Below, in pieces: positions 45,585 to 55,289 of a DNA stretch of 64,000 nucleotides. The notes beneath the pieces were generated by a model. It was not told where the DNA came from. It saw only the letters and a list, made by a program, of their open reading frames with translations, and searched no databases. The translations under genes and the position numbers were made by a program. This stretch comes from an uncultured Paracoccaceae bacterium. Its GTDB lineage: Bacteria > Bacteroidota > Bacteroidia > Flavobacteriales > Flavobacteriaceae. Positions within the stretch are counted from its first letter, which is position 1. Every line of letters starts with the position of its first letter. The DNA lies in contig CALSPC010000003.1 of NCBI GenBank assembly GCA_943788135.1, forward strand, positions 186,001 to 250,000, read 5' to 3'.

Positions 45585-46431
45585 TGAGTAATTGTTCTTT
45601 AATTTTTTCTAATTCATCTTTCATTTGAACCACTAGTTTTTGCATCGGAGCAAAATTTGCTTTCGATCCAATGGTATTGATTTCACGCCCTATTTCCTGA
45701 GAAATAAAGCCTAATTTTTTACCATTAGAATTGTCAGAATTTAAGGTTTTTGTAAAGTATTCTAAATGGTTTTGAAGCCGTACTTTTTCTTCTGTGATAT
45801 CAAATTTTTCTATATAATAGACCAGCTCTTGCTCAAAACGGTTTTCATCATATTTTTCTTTAAGTTCCGAAACCCCTTTATGTAAACGCTCACGTACATT
45901 TGTGATGCGCTCGGGGTCTATTTCAAGGACTTGCTCTAGTAAATTGGATATGTGCGAAATGCGTTTTGTGAAATCAAGTTCTAAGACGTTACCCTCTTCC
46001 ATTCGGTATGCTCTTAGGTTCTCTAAAGCGTTCAAAACACCATTTTGAATATCAGCCCATTCCGATTCATCAATATCTTCGCGTTCTGTACTAATCGCAT
46101 CGGGCATTTTGATGGCCATTTGCAAAAGATCCATTTTGTTTCCTGTAACTAGTCCTTCAAGTTGTTCGATATATTTATTTACAACTGTTGGATTCACATT
46201 TGCAGGGGTTTCCTCTCCAGTGCTTTCAAAAAATAATGAAAAATCCACCTTCCCTCTATTTAATTTTGAAGCAATAAGTTTTCGAAGATCTAATTCTTTT
46301 GATCTATACATAGACGGCATGCGCATGTTGAGGTCCAAGGATTTACTATTCAACGATTTTATTTCTATTGAAATGGTTTTGTTAGGTAATTGTAATACAG
46401 ACTTACCATAGCCCGTCATGGAATGTATCAT
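45574..46431 (-). CDS. YicC family endoribonuclease
   Basis: 285 residues. The N-terminal domain (MIHSMTGYGKSV, then IEIKSLNSKSLDLNMRMP) and the C-terminal EKVRLQNHLEYFTKTL and FISQEIGREINTIGSKAN are the conserved YicC parts. Known members act on sRNA or mRNA decay; whether this one does is inferred. It overlaps gmk by 11 bases. Confidence 0.9.
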   Translation of the reverse strand: MIHSMTGYGKSVLQLPNKTISIEIKSLNSKSLDLNMRMPSMYRSKELDLRKLIASKLNRGKVDFSLFFESTGEETPANVNPTVVNKYIEQLEGLVTGNKMDLLQMAIKMPDAISTEREDIDESEWADIQNGVLNALENLRAYRMEEGNVLELDFTKRISHISNLLEQVLEIDPERITNVRERLHKGVSELKEKYDENRFEQELVYYIEKFDITEEKVRLQNHLEYFTKTLNSDNSNGKKLGFISQEIGREINTIGSKANFAPMQKLVVQMKDELEKIKEQLLNVL

Positions 46432-46571
46432 GCTTCGGTATTAAAAACTTTTTTCAAAGATACTGAAAACCAGTAAGTATACACAAGTTGATTTTTAGGT
46501 TCTGCTAATCTCAAAAAAAGTAATCTAAAAGTTTGTATATTGCTGTACCTTAATTTATAAACCTACTAATT

Positions 46572-47015
46572 ATGAATGACTTTTCAATGAATTGGCTGGC
46601 CATAGTTGTTTCAGCCTTTATCCCTTTAGCAATAGGAGCACTATGGTATCATCCAAAAGTGTTTGGTACGGCTTGGATGCAAGCAACAGGAATTACAGAA
46701 GCCAAAATTAAAGCGGTATCTCCAGCAAAAGCTTATATAGCTGCGATTATCTTGTCGGTGATCCTTTCTTTTTATCTATACATTAATGTTTTGGTGGGCG
46801 GTCCTGACGAAATGCGTCACGGTCAAGAGGCTTTTATGACGTTCAAGCACGGAGCTGCTCATGGGGCTTTTTTGGGTCTTTTTGTTGTTTTTCCTGCACT
46901 AGCTACCAATGCAATTTTTGAAATGAAATCGATAAAATATATTTTTATAAATGTGTTGTATTGGATTGTATCCTTGGCACTCACGGGTGGTGCTCTAAAT
47001 GCATGGCCAACTTAA
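46572..47015 (+). CDS. DUF1761 membrane protein
   Basis: 147 residues with four hydrophobic helices. The N-terminal NWLAIVVSAFIPLAIGALWY, then HPKVFGTAWMQATG, and HGAAHGAFLGLFVVFP fit DUF1761. Function unknown. Short intergenic regions on both sides; it converges on the acetyltransferase-like gene, 10 bases apart. Confidence 0.75.
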   Translation: MNDFSMNWLAIVVSAFIPLAIGALWYHPKVFGTAWMQATGITEAKIKAVSPAKAYIAAIILSVILSFYLYINVLVGGPDEMRHGQEAFMTFKHGAAHGAFLGLFVVFPALATNAIFEMKSIKYIFINVLYWIVSLALTGGALNAWPT

Positions 47016-47025
47016 AACTTTTCTA

Positions 47026-48165
47026 TTACTTAAATGGGGAGTGGTGCTTAAACGCCTTAACCTTAATCCGTCTAAAAAACGGTTTTATGAGTGCATTTAT
47101 AAAAGGATTCTTATGTTTTATATAACAACTCAACTCTAAAGGAGTGGCGCCTATAGTAGTTTTTATTTCAGAAGCTGTACGGCCTAAATTAATAGAGGAG
47201 ACCTGTTTTTCGATTCCGAGTCTTACATAATCATTTAAGATACGGGGGTAGATGGCTAGTGATTTATTCAAGGCATAATCTAATCCAATAAAATGCGCGT
47301 CAAGAGTGTTTTTATTAACAAGTGCAGTCAAAAACCCAACGAGTTTATGCTCTAGAAAATAGGCTTTAACAATAAAGTCGTCCTTGAATGTTTGTCGTAA
47401 ATGGATATAGGTATCCAAGTTTAGCACTTGAGCATTAAAATTCGCATTGGCAATAGTGTTCTGATATAAAGCTTGCAGCTCATCTTTATAGGTTTCAAAG
47501 TCGTGCTCGGTAAATAAGCGAGTTTCTAAAGCACTACTTTTGGTGTCGGCCTTATTTGCCTTCACGCGATACTTTGATTTTAAGATGTTTTTATAATCCT
47601 CAAAGGTTTTCCATTCTGGAAGTAGTTGAATGATCATATTGGGCTCAACCTTAATTTCAGTATAAGAAAAGTTTAAAAACTGACGCGTATTTTTTAGAGA
47701 TTTTGCTTTAAAATCTTTAATAAAGATGGCATGTAGAGGCTTGGTATTTGCGGCAACAGTATCCAAGGCAGCACCAATTTGAGCCATAATTTCAGTTTTT
47801 GAAACATCATTTGAACTGCTAATACCATGCTCACCACTTAGAAATACATTACCACAGAATAGAATTTTTATATACTCATTACAAAAAAACAGATTCAAAA
47901 ATTTTCTTATAAATGGGGCAACTTTAATATTTTTCAAAGTGCCTTCTACACTTAAACTGATGATCTGAACAAGACCAAGAGCTACTGTTTTTTTATGACC
48001 ATCGGAAATTGTGATGTATTGGAACTCAATTTGTGGGTTGGAACGTTCAAAAGCCTCTAAAAATGATTTTGAAAAATACACGTTTTTATCGGCATTGACA
48101 GTGTTAAAAACAACAGGGTCAATATCCTTAACGGAAGCGCTTAAAGAAGTGGAGAACGAACTCAT
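47026..48165 (-). CDS. GNAT/FemAB-like acyltransferase-fold protein
   Basis: 379 residues. The C-terminal part (about 195-350) has a GNAT-like pattern: KSKYRVKANKADTK, FKDDFIVKAYFLEHKLVGFL, then LDAHFIGLDYALNKSLA and NLGRTASEIKTT. It resembles peptidoglycan- or lipid-related FemAB-like proteins of Bacteroidetes. Acceptor unknown. It overlaps the transporter gene start region by four bases and probably belongs to the same message. Confidence 0.65.
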   Translation of the reverse strand: MSSFSTSLSASVKDIDPVVFNTVNADKNVYFSKSFLEAFERSNPQIEFQYITISDGHKKTVALGLVQIISLSVEGTLKNIKVAPFIRKFLNLFFCNEYIKILFCGNVFLSGEHGISSSNDVSKTEIMAQIGAALDTVAANTKPLHAIFIKDFKAKSLKNTRQFLNFSYTEIKVEPNMIIQLLPEWKTFEDYKNILKSKYRVKANKADTKSSALETRLFTEHDFETYKDELQALYQNTIANANFNAQVLNLDTYIHLRQTFKDDFIVKAYFLEHKLVGFLTALVNKNTLDAHFIGLDYALNKSLAIYPRILNDYVRLGIEKQVSSINLGRTASEIKTTIGATPLELSCYIKHKNPFINALIKPFFRRIKVKAFKHHSPFK

Positions 48166-49061
48166 TTGTCTGGTTGTGGATTGGGTGTTTTAGAAACCAA
48201 ATATACACCTAAAAATATTAAAGAGGCGGCAATAACTTTTATGACGCTTAGGCTATCACTTCCCATCATTATGGCAATAATCCCTGCAAAAACAGGTTGG
48301 ACATATACAAATGTGCTCACCGTTGTGGCACTTAGTTTCCGTAGCGCCATCGGATTTAATAAATAGGTTGCAAAGGTGGCGCAGACCACCACAAAAAGAG
48401 CTGAAAACCAAATATAAGGCGTAAAACTACTCCAATCGACCACAGAAAGTTCTTTGTATCCAAAAGGAAGCACAAATAGCGTTCCAAATAAAAACAACCA
48501 TTTAATGAATGTGTAAGGGTGGTATTTTGCTGTTATTTTTTTAATCAAGATTAAGTAATAACTGTAAGAAGCAGCATTGATAAGCACCAAGAAATTACCT
48601 AAAAGCACATGATCTCCAGTACGAGTTGAGGGGTTATAGAGACTCAATATTAAGGCGCCAGAAAGGCCTGCTAAAATTCCTAAAACTTTCAGTTTAGTGA
48701 TTTTTTCGCTAAAAATTATAGCGGATAGGACTAATACAATAATTGGCGTTGTGACCATAATCACAGAACCATTGATTGGGGTTGTAAACTGTAGACCTTT
48801 AAAAAAGGCTAACATATTTAGTGCGACACCAAAAAATGCAGCAGTCATAAATTTTGGATAATCTGAACGTTCTATTTTTTCATTTGGAGTCCATAAACTA
48901 AATATCCAAAAAAGAACGGCAGCGAGACTTACTCTAAACAGAATAAATCCGTAAGGCTGTATGTAGCCACCGTCGATAACATCATTTGCGAAAGTAAAGG
49001 TAACACCATAAAAGAGTTGCACCAACACTAGAGCTATCAGAGCAGAGTTATTATTTTTCAT
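48162..49061 (-). CDS. EamA-type drug/metabolite transporter
   Basis: 299 residues, ten hydrophobic helices in two five-helix EamA repeats. The first repeat includes INGSVIMVTTPIIVLVLSAI, and the second LSATTVSTFVYVQPVFAGII. Inner membrane exporter or permease; substrate unknown. Overlaps the next gene downstream by four bases and the ArsC-like gene by eleven. Confidence 0.88.
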   Translation of the reverse strand: MKNNNSALIALVLVQLFYGVTFTFANDVIDGGYIQPYGFILFRVSLAAVLFWIFSLWTPNEKIERSDYPKFMTAAFFGVALNMLAFFKGLQFTTPINGSVIMVTTPIIVLVLSAIIFSEKITKLKVLGILAGLSGALILSLYNPSTRTGDHVLLGNFLVLINAASYSYYLILIKKITAKYHPYTFIKWLFLFGTLFVLPFGYKELSVVDWSSFTPYIWFSALFVVVCATFATYLLNPMALRKLSATTVSTFVYVQPVFAGIIAIMMGSDSLSVIKVIAASLIFLGVYLVSKTPNPQPDK

Positions 49062-49410
49062 TTAAGAGTGCCGTACTAGCGGAGTTAATTACCCTAGAGC
49101 TATTGCCAATAAACACTTGAGATCTCACCACAAGAACAGGGCGTTTCAAAAAGGTATAATGCTCTAAAATGTAATCTCTATAATCCTCTTCTTTTAGAGG
49201 TTTATCCTTTAAACCAAGTTGTTTGTATAATTTTGCGTGCTTGCTAAAGAGTGCTTCGTAGCTTCCTGCCAAGGCCTTTAACTGTTCTAGATCTTCAGCA
49301 TTGATTGGTTTTTTTTTGATGTCTTGTAATTCAAAACTAGAATCTAGAGCCAAATGATTCAAGATTCGTTTACAAGTACTACAGCTGCTTAAAAAATAGA
49401 ATTTTTTCAT
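49051..49410 (-). CDS. ArsC/Spx-family thioredoxin-fold protein
   Basis: 119 residues. The N-terminal FYFLSSCSTCKRIL carries a CxxC pair at about 9-12 (CSTC), and the C-terminal FLKRPVLVV matches the arsenate reductase (ArsC) family. True arsenate reduction is not implied; many members have other redox roles. First gene of this minus-strand run. It is divergent from the DinB-like gene. Confidence 0.85.
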   Translation of the reverse strand: MKKFYFLSSCSTCKRILNHLALDSSFELQDIKKKPINAEDLEQLKALAGSYEALFSKHAKLYKQLGLKDKPLKEEDYRDYILEHYTFLKRPVLVVRSQVFIGNSSRVINSASTALLNEK

Positions 49411-49427
49411 GGGATTCTTTTCTTATT

Positions 49428-49458
49428 TTTACAAAGAAAATCATTTCTTTACAAAGAA
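49428..49458. promoter_or_regulatory. direct repeat in a divergent promoter region
   Basis: TTTACAAAGAA occurs at 49428-49438 and 49448-49458, exactly 20 bases apart (two helical turns). The second copy is within TTCTTTACAAAGAA, a near-perfect inverted repeat. It lies between the divergent ArsC-like and DinB-like genes, a plausible operator. Confidence 0.4.
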
Positions 49459-49478
49459 CTAAATAATCTCTCAAAATT

Positions 49479-49934
49479 ATGGAATGGAATTATAATGTAA
49501 CCCTTCAAAACAGAAAACTACTCTCGAAATTTATTGAAAAATTTTCTTTAGATCAACTTAACACAATTCCTGACGGCTATCGGAATTCCGTGTTTTGGAA
49601 TATCGCACATACCATTGTCACCCAACAATTGTTGGTATATGGATTGTCTAATATTCCCTTTTTAATAGATTCAGATTTGGTGCACGCGTACAAAAAAGGC
49701 ACTAAGACCGTTCATAAAGCGACCGCAGAAGATTTGACGCTTATCAAATCACTTTTGTTGTCAACGATCGAACAAACTAAAGTAGATTACGAAAATGGAG
49801 TATTTAAAAATTACACTCCTTATACCACTTCTCTAGACGTTACTTTGACTACGATTGAAGAAGCGATGAGCTTCAATACCTTTCATGAAGGTATTCACCT
49901 TGGCTACATTTTAGCAATGAAAAACAGTTTATAA
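49479..49934 (+). CDS. DinB-like four-helix protein
   Basis: 151 residues. Helical bundle with histidines in NIAHTIVTQQ and FHEGIHLGYILA, the metal-binding pattern of the DinB/YfiT family, which contains thiol-dependent transferases. Function unknown. Followed by a degenerate stretch up to gdhA. Confidence 0.75.
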   Translation: MEWNYNVTLQNRKLLSKFIEKFSLDQLNTIPDGYRNSVFWNIAHTIVTQQLLVYGLSNIPFLIDSDLVHAYKKGTKTVHKATAEDLTLIKSLLLSTIEQTKVDYENGVFKNYTPYTTSLDVTLTTIEEAMSFNTFHEGIHLGYILAMKNSL

Positions 49935-49958
49935 ATCGAGTTATATAAACTCAGAAAT

Positions 49959-50116
49959 ATGAAGTTTAGACCTACAACGCATCTTGAAAAACTGCTGTTG
50001 TAGGCTTTCGAATTGGATTAAGCCCTGTAATCGAGGGAGCTGCAGACGTATGGACAGATTTAAAACAGGCCTTAAACCAATATTTTATGCAACGAATTAT
50101 ACATTTCATTAAATAA
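49959..50116 (+). pseudogene. short broken coding remnant
   Basis: ATG at 49959 gives MKFRPTTHLEKLLL and a stop; in another phase the same DNA continues as TAVVGFRIGLSPVIEGAADV on to TAA at 50116. One A missing in the A5 run at 49987-49991 would join them into about 52 residues. It is probably a remnant of a larger gene. The remaining 140 bases before gdhA hold only its promoter. Confidence 0.35.
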
Positions 50117-50211
50117 TTCCCATTAAAATGTCAAATTAGTAATTTAAATCTTAATTATAGCCTTGTAATTATCAAATACAAAAAAATAGGGCATTATTTT
50201 TAAAGATATTA

Positions 50212-50219
50212 TATATTTG
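50212..50219 (+). promoter_or_regulatory. gdhA promoter, -7 element
   Basis: TATATTTG matches TAnnTTTG and lies 42 bases before the gdhA ATG. No TTTG -33 element is evident. Confidence 0.5.
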
Positions 50220-50260
50220 TACTGTATAAATTTAAAACATAACATCCCAAATAATTTAAT

Positions 50261-51607
50261 ATGCAAGAGAAAATAAAAGGTTTTTTAGATTTAGTAAAAA
50301 AACGCAATGGGCACGAAGCTGAATTTATCCAAGCGGTTGAAGAGGTTGCCGAAACGGTGATCCCCTATATTGTTCAAAACGATATCTATCACGGAAAAAA
50401 TATTCTATTGAGAATGGTTGAACCCGAACGTGCAATTACTTTTAGAGTGAACTGGGTAGATGATAAAGGAGAAATTCAAGTCAACCGAGGCTATAGAGTA
50501 CAAATGAATTCGGCAATAGGACCATATAAAGGAGGACTTCGATTTCATCCAACAGTGACGATGAGTATTTTGAAGTTTTTAGCGTTTGAACAGGTTTTTA
50601 AAAATAGCTTAACGACGCTTCCAATGGGTGGTGGAAAAGGCGGCAGCGATTTTGATCCAAAAGGAAAAAGCGACAATGAAATCATGCGATTTTGCCATGC
50701 GTTTATGAGCGAATTATTTCGTCATATTGGGTCCAATACGGATATTCCTGCAGGAGATATAGGCGTTGGTGGTCGCGAAATCGGCTATCTTTTTGGGATG
50801 TATAAAAAATTAAGAAATGAATTTACAGGAGTTCTGACTGGTAAAGGCATGACGTGGGGGGGGTCGCTGATCCGGCCAGAAGCAACTGGCTATGGCACGG
50901 TATATTTTGCGGATGAAATGTTGCAAACCAAAAACGACAGCTTCAAAGGAAAAACTGTGGTGATATCGGGTTCAGGAAATGTGGCACAATATGCTGCAGA
51001 GAAAACAATTCAACTCGGAGGAAAGGTACTAACCTTATCAGATTCGTCAGGGTATATCGTAGATCACGAGGGTATAGACGCCGAAAAATTAGCGCATATT
51101 ATGACGCTTAAAAATATCAAAAGAGCCCGAATTAGTGCATATATTGAAACCTATCCAAATGCAACTTTTGTGGCCAATAAAACACCGTGGGACGTTTCAT
51201 GTGACATTGCATTGCCATGCGCGACACAAAATGAGTTAAATGAAAAAGATGCCGAAATATTACTAAAAAATGGTTGTATTTGTGTGAGTGAAGGCGCTAA
51301 TATGCCTTCAACCAAAGAAGCAATTGCGAAGTTTCATGCGGCCAAAATTTTATTTGCACCAGGAAAAGCTTCTAATGCCGGTGGTGTTGCAACTTCTGGT
51401 TTGGAAATGACTCAAAACTCTCTTCGTTACAACTGGACAAGATCTGAAGTTGATGAAAAATTAAAAGATATCATGTCAAATATCCATGATGCCTGTATTG
51501 AATATGGAAAAGATGAAAAAACAGGGTATATCGATTATGTTAAGGGCGCGAATATTGCAGGCTTTGTAAAAGTAGCTGATGCCATGTTAGCCCAAGGCGT
51601 TGTATAA
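50261..51607 (+). CDS. gdhA: glutamate dehydrogenase (NADP-type, hexameric)
   Basis: 448 residues. It aminates 2-oxoglutarate to glutamate. The catalytic region is GGGKGGSDFDPKGKS (Lys and Asp near 128), with K in GPYKGGLRFHP. The Rossmann site is VVISGSGNVAQYAAEKT near 243. With gltBD at the window start, both ammonium routes are present. Monocistronic with its own terminator. Confidence 0.95.
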   Translation: MQEKIKGFLDLVKKRNGHEAEFIQAVEEVAETVIPYIVQNDIYHGKNILLRMVEPERAITFRVNWVDDKGEIQVNRGYRVQMNSAIGPYKGGLRFHPTVTMSILKFLAFEQVFKNSLTTLPMGGGKGGSDFDPKGKSDNEIMRFCHAFMSELFRHIGSNTDIPAGDIGVGGREIGYLFGMYKKLRNEFTGVLTGKGMTWGGSLIRPEATGYGTVYFADEMLQTKNDSFKGKTVVISGSGNVAQYAAEKTIQLGGKVLTLSDSSGYIVDHEGIDAEKLAHIMTLKNIKRARISAYIETYPNATFVANKTPWDVSCDIALPCATQNELNEKDAEILLKNGCICVSEGANMPSTKEAIAKFHAAKILFAPGKASNAGGVATSGLEMTQNSLRYNWTRSEVDEKLKDIMSNIHDACIEYGKDEKTGYIDYVKGANIAGFVKVADAMLAQGVV

Positions 51608-51625
51608 CAACTACCAAACCTACTT

Positions 51626-51658
51626 AAAAAAGCTTTCATTAATTTGAAAGCTTTTTTT
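51626..51658 (+). terminator. rho-independent terminator after gdhA
   Basis: AAAAAGCTTTCA (51626-51637) pairs with TGAAAGCTTTTT (51645-51656) across TTAATT-type loop bases, followed by more T. Confidence 0.9.
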
Positions 51659-51773
51659 GTTTATGTATAATAATACGTCGTTTTCTCGTTAGTAATAAAT
51701 ATATTTGTACCTATAATTCAATTAACTTTTATGCAAGCCTTTTAGGTTTTTTCATAAATAAAACTCTTGATAT

Positions 51774-52805
51774 TTGGATAAAATTAATGTTAATAATTTC
51801 GATTTCTTAAGAATTGTTTTTGCTTTAACTGTCGCATTATCACATCTAATTGAATTAAGTGAACAAGGAATTCTTGAACCGTTTAAAATCTATTTCAACG
51901 CCCGCTTGTCAATAGATGGTTTTTTTATTGTTAGTGGATTTTTAATCGCAAAAAGTTACGAAAATAGCACTTCCACAAAAGACTATATTATCAGAAGAGC
52001 TAAACGTATTATTCCAGCTTATGCTGTGGTAATTTTAGCTTCTGCATTTTTATTTAGTTTTATTTCAGTAAATTCATTTAATGACTATTTTTCTAACACC
52101 CAATTTTGGAACTACCTTTTGGCAAACCTCTCATTTCAAAACTATATAGAACCTTGTTTACCAGGAGTGTTTGAGTCGAATAAAATATGCGCCATAAATG
52201 GAGCTTTATGGACGATTAAAATTGAAGAAGCTTTTTATCTTCTAGTACCTATATTTTATTGGCTTGTGAGAGTTAAAAAGCTAAACTATTATTTATTAAT
52301 TATAATTGTGTATGTTTTATCAGTAACATATTTTAGTTATTTTATGTCTGTAAATAATTATAGAATAGCAAAGCAACTTCCGGGTGCATTAGCTTTTTTT
52401 ACAACAGGAATTGTGTTTTATAAAAACTTTTCTTTCCTGCTTAAATGGAAAGATTACATTATTATTCCATGCTTAATATTATTTATAGTTGAACAATATG
52501 TTTTTCATACTCAAATATTAAAGCCAATTGTATTTGGATTTATGGTCTTTTTCATTGCCTATAGTTTTAAATTTTTAAATAATTTTGGAAAGTATGGTGA
52601 TTTCACCTACGGGATTTATATTTATCACTTTCCTATTATTCAACTATTCGTGTTTCTTGGCTTCTTTAACACATATTCTATAGCAATTAGTTGCTTGGTT
52701 GTTTTGATGGTCACATTGCTATTGGCTATATTATCTTGGTATTTGGTTGAAATCCCATATCTATCAGAAAGCAGAAGGTCTCGACAAAAAAAGTTAAGGA
52801 CATAG
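51774..52805 (+). CDS. acyltransferase 3 family membrane protein
   Basis: 343 residues, about ten membrane helices. The N-terminal NNFDFLRIVFALTVALSHLI has the histidine of the acyltransferase-3 motif, and the RRAKRIIPAYAVV segment carries the family arginines. It would acylate a sugar or cell-surface polymer. The TTG start at 51774 is chosen because a TGA lies just upstream in frame. More AT-rich than its neighbours; no other polysaccharide gene is near, so it may be a later arrival. Confidence 0.85.
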   Translation: MDKINVNNFDFLRIVFALTVALSHLIELSEQGILEPFKIYFNARLSIDGFFIVSGFLIAKSYENSTSTKDYIIRRAKRIIPAYAVVILASAFLFSFISVNSFNDYFSNTQFWNYLLANLSFQNYIEPCLPGVFESNKICAINGALWTIKIEEAFYLLVPIFYWLVRVKKLNYYLLIIIVYVLSVTYFSYFMSVNNYRIAKQLPGALAFFTTGIVFYKNFSFLLKWKDYIIIPCLILFIVEQYVFHTQILKPIVFGFMVFFIAYSFKFLNNFGKYGDFTYGIYIYHFPIIQLFVFLGFFNTYSIAISCLVVLMVTLLLAILSWYLVEIPYLSESRRSRQKKLRT

Positions 52806-52898
52806 AACTAAGATTTATATAAACGAATTGTTTTTGTTTGTAGTCAGCTAATTATAACAAAATATTTGAATATTATTACTTTAATTAAAAAGCATTAA

Positions 52899-55289
52899 AT
52901 GTATTTGAACATTCTAAACCAGTGGACACTTAATAGGCTGTTAATTATATTTTTATGGTTTCCAGTATTTAATTTTTCTCAAGATTTTTCTGAGTTATGG
53001 GAAGGTCACTTTTCCTATCTAAACATTACAGAGATTGTTACCTCTAAAGATAAAATCTACGCTGCTGCTGAAAATGCGATATTTTCTTACGAACCAAGCA
53101 CAAATCAAATAGAAACCATTACAACACTAAATGGGCTTTCTGGAGAGCTAATTACTACGATACACTACAGCAGTGAATATGAATTAGTATTGATAGGGTA
53201 TCAAAATGGTTTGATAGAAATTTTTAAAGAATTCGAAAACCAAGTCCTAAAAGTTGTTGATATTGTAAACAAAACAACAATCCCTTCAAACATCAAGAGC
53301 ATTAACCATTTTAATGAGCTAAACGGGGTAGTTTACATTTCGACAGATTATGGGATATCTACATATGATTTAGCAAATTTCGAATTTGGGGACACTTACT
53401 TTATTGGGGTAGGTGGGCGACAAATAGCAGTAAACCAAACAGTAATAAAGGACAATAAAATTTTTGCTAACTGTAGAAACAATGAAGGGATTAAATCGGC
53501 AGTCCTTAGCAATTTAAACTTAATAGATTATCAGCTATGGACGACTATAGTACCAGGAAACTTTGTTTATATGACAGCTAATGAAAACAACTTAATTGTC
53601 ACCTCATCTAATGCTGTGACTTCAAAAATAAACGAAGATAACTCACTATTTACTTTATTTACAACTCCAACATTACCTACGGATTTATATTTTTCTAATG
53701 AGTACCTGATTGTGACGCATAGCACTGAAATCAGTTTTTATGACTCCAATTTCAACCTAGCGAATACATTAGTTTTAAGCACAGAATTTCAATCATCCTA
53801 TTCTTGCACAGTGACAATTGGAAATGCTATTTATATTGGAACAATTGGTGATTTGAGTGCTGGGAAACCTGGCTTTGGGGTTTTAAAAACCTCTTTAACA
53901 AATAATCAAACATATGAAGAAATACACCCTGATGGTCCTCAACTAAATAATCCTTTTTCTCTTGAACTTAAAAACAATGATCTATGGCTTACTTTTGGAG
54001 GTTATAGTATTTCTTTTGGTTGGAGTGGTGGACAAAGAATCTCTGGATTAAGTCGTTATCGTCAAAATGAATGGTTGAACATCTCCTATGATTCTATAAG
54101 TTCATCGGTTAAACTTCCTCAATTTTTATCTAATGTTTCGATTAATCCCTTTAATACAGAGCAAGTCTTTGTAAGTTCTTATTATTCTGGTCTAATTGAA
54201 ATTGAAAATGAAGAGATTACCAATATTTATAATAAAAATAATAGTTCTATTGCTCCATTTATTCCGGAACGCTATTTGACATCAACTAGTGAATACGACG
54301 ACAATGGGGCTCTTTGGATTGCTACAGGAAGAGTACAAAACCCTTTAAGTAAATTTGAAAACAATCAATGGACCTCGTATGATTTTTCGTCAATAATTAC
54401 AAACCCCATGACTGATGAAAATGGGTTCAGCGAAATTGTCATTGGACCAGATGGTACGAAGTGGATCGGGGGCTTAAAAAAAGGGTTAATTGGATTTAAT
54501 GAAACAGGAATGTTACTGAAAAACATTGATGATCAAGACGTGGCAAACCTTCCCACAACTGCTGTGAAAGCACTAGCATTGGACAACAACAACGTCCTTT
54601 GGATAGGAACTTACAGAGGACTAAGGCTGTTGTATAATACCTCTAATTTTTTTAAAGAAGGTACAGTCGTAAGAACAGAACCAATTATTATTCTTGAAGA
54701 TGGCCTAGCACAAGAGCTATTGGCACAACAATTTATCTCAGATATTATCGTAGATGGCGCCAACAATAAATGGATTTCTACAGCTGAAGCAGGCGTTTTT
54801 TATGTCTCTTCGGATGGTCAAAACACTATCCATCATTTTACCAAAGACAACTCTCCACTTCCATCCAATGGAGTCAATGATATGGCCTTAGATTCTGAAA
54901 ATGGGATTGTGTATTTTGGAACTAATCGCGGCTTGGTTTCTTTCAAAACAGGAGGGTCTAGCACCACTGAATCCTTAGAGAGCGTTTACATCTATCCCAA
55001 CCCTGTTAGACCTGGATTTAATATGGCAGACGATAAAATTAAAATCAAGAATATTAGTGATAATGTCAATATTAAAATCACAGATATTGAAGGAAATTTG
55101 GTCGCAGAAGCACAATCTAATGTTAACTTACGATATAAAAATTACAACTTAGAAATTGACGGCGGAACTGCCTATTGGAACGGTAAAAATTTAGCAAATA
55201 ACACCGTTGCATCTGGAGTTTATTTGGTGCTTTTTTCTAATTTTGACACCTTTGAAACGAAAGTTTCAAAACTAATGATTATACGGTAA
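52899..55289 (+). CDS. porZ: PorZ-like type IX secretion protein (two beta-propellers)
   Basis: 796 residues. A signal sequence (about 12-28, ending NFSQD) is followed by repeated propeller blades (for example DNGALWIATGR, PDGTKWIGGLKKGLIGF, NNVLWIGTYRGLRLLY, NNKWISTAEAGVFYV). The C-terminal 85 residues (VYIYPNPVRPGFN to VSKLMIIR) have the layout of a type A sorting or attachment domain. PorZ helps anchor A-LPS to secreted proteins in type IX secretion. Adjacent to recO, as in other Flavobacteria. Confidence 0.82.
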   Translation: MYLNILNQWTLNRLLIIFLWFPVFNFSQDFSELWEGHFSYLNITEIVTSKDKIYAAAENAIFSYEPSTNQIETITTLNGLSGELITTIHYSSEYELVLIGYQNGLIEIFKEFENQVLKVVDIVNKTTIPSNIKSINHFNELNGVVYISTDYGISTYDLANFEFGDTYFIGVGGRQIAVNQTVIKDNKIFANCRNNEGIKSAVLSNLNLIDYQLWTTIVPGNFVYMTANENNLIVTSSNAVTSKINEDNSLFTLFTTPTLPTDLYFSNEYLIVTHSTEISFYDSNFNLANTLVLSTEFQSSYSCTVTIGNAIYIGTIGDLSAGKPGFGVLKTSLTNNQTYEEIHPDGPQLNNPFSLELKNNDLWLTFGGYSISFGWSGGQRISGLSRYRQNEWLNISYDSISSSVKLPQFLSNVSINPFNTEQVFVSSYYSGLIEIENEEITNIYNKNNSSIAPFIPERYLTSTSEYDDNGALWIATGRVQNPLSKFENNQWTSYDFSSIITNPMTDENGFSEIVIGPDGTKWIGGLKKGLIGFNETGMLLKNIDDQDVANLPTTAVKALALDNNNVLWIGTYRGLRLLYNTSNFFKEGTVVRTEPIIILEDGLAQELLAQQFISDIIVDGANNKWISTAEAGVFYVSSDGQNTIHHFTKDNSPLPSNGVNDMALDSENGIVYFGTNRGLVSFKTGGSSTTESLESVYIYPNPVRPGFNMADDKIKIKNISDNVNIKITDIEGNLVAEAQSNVNLRYKNYNLEIDGGTAYWNGKNLANNTVASGVYLVLFSNFDTFETKVSKLMIIR

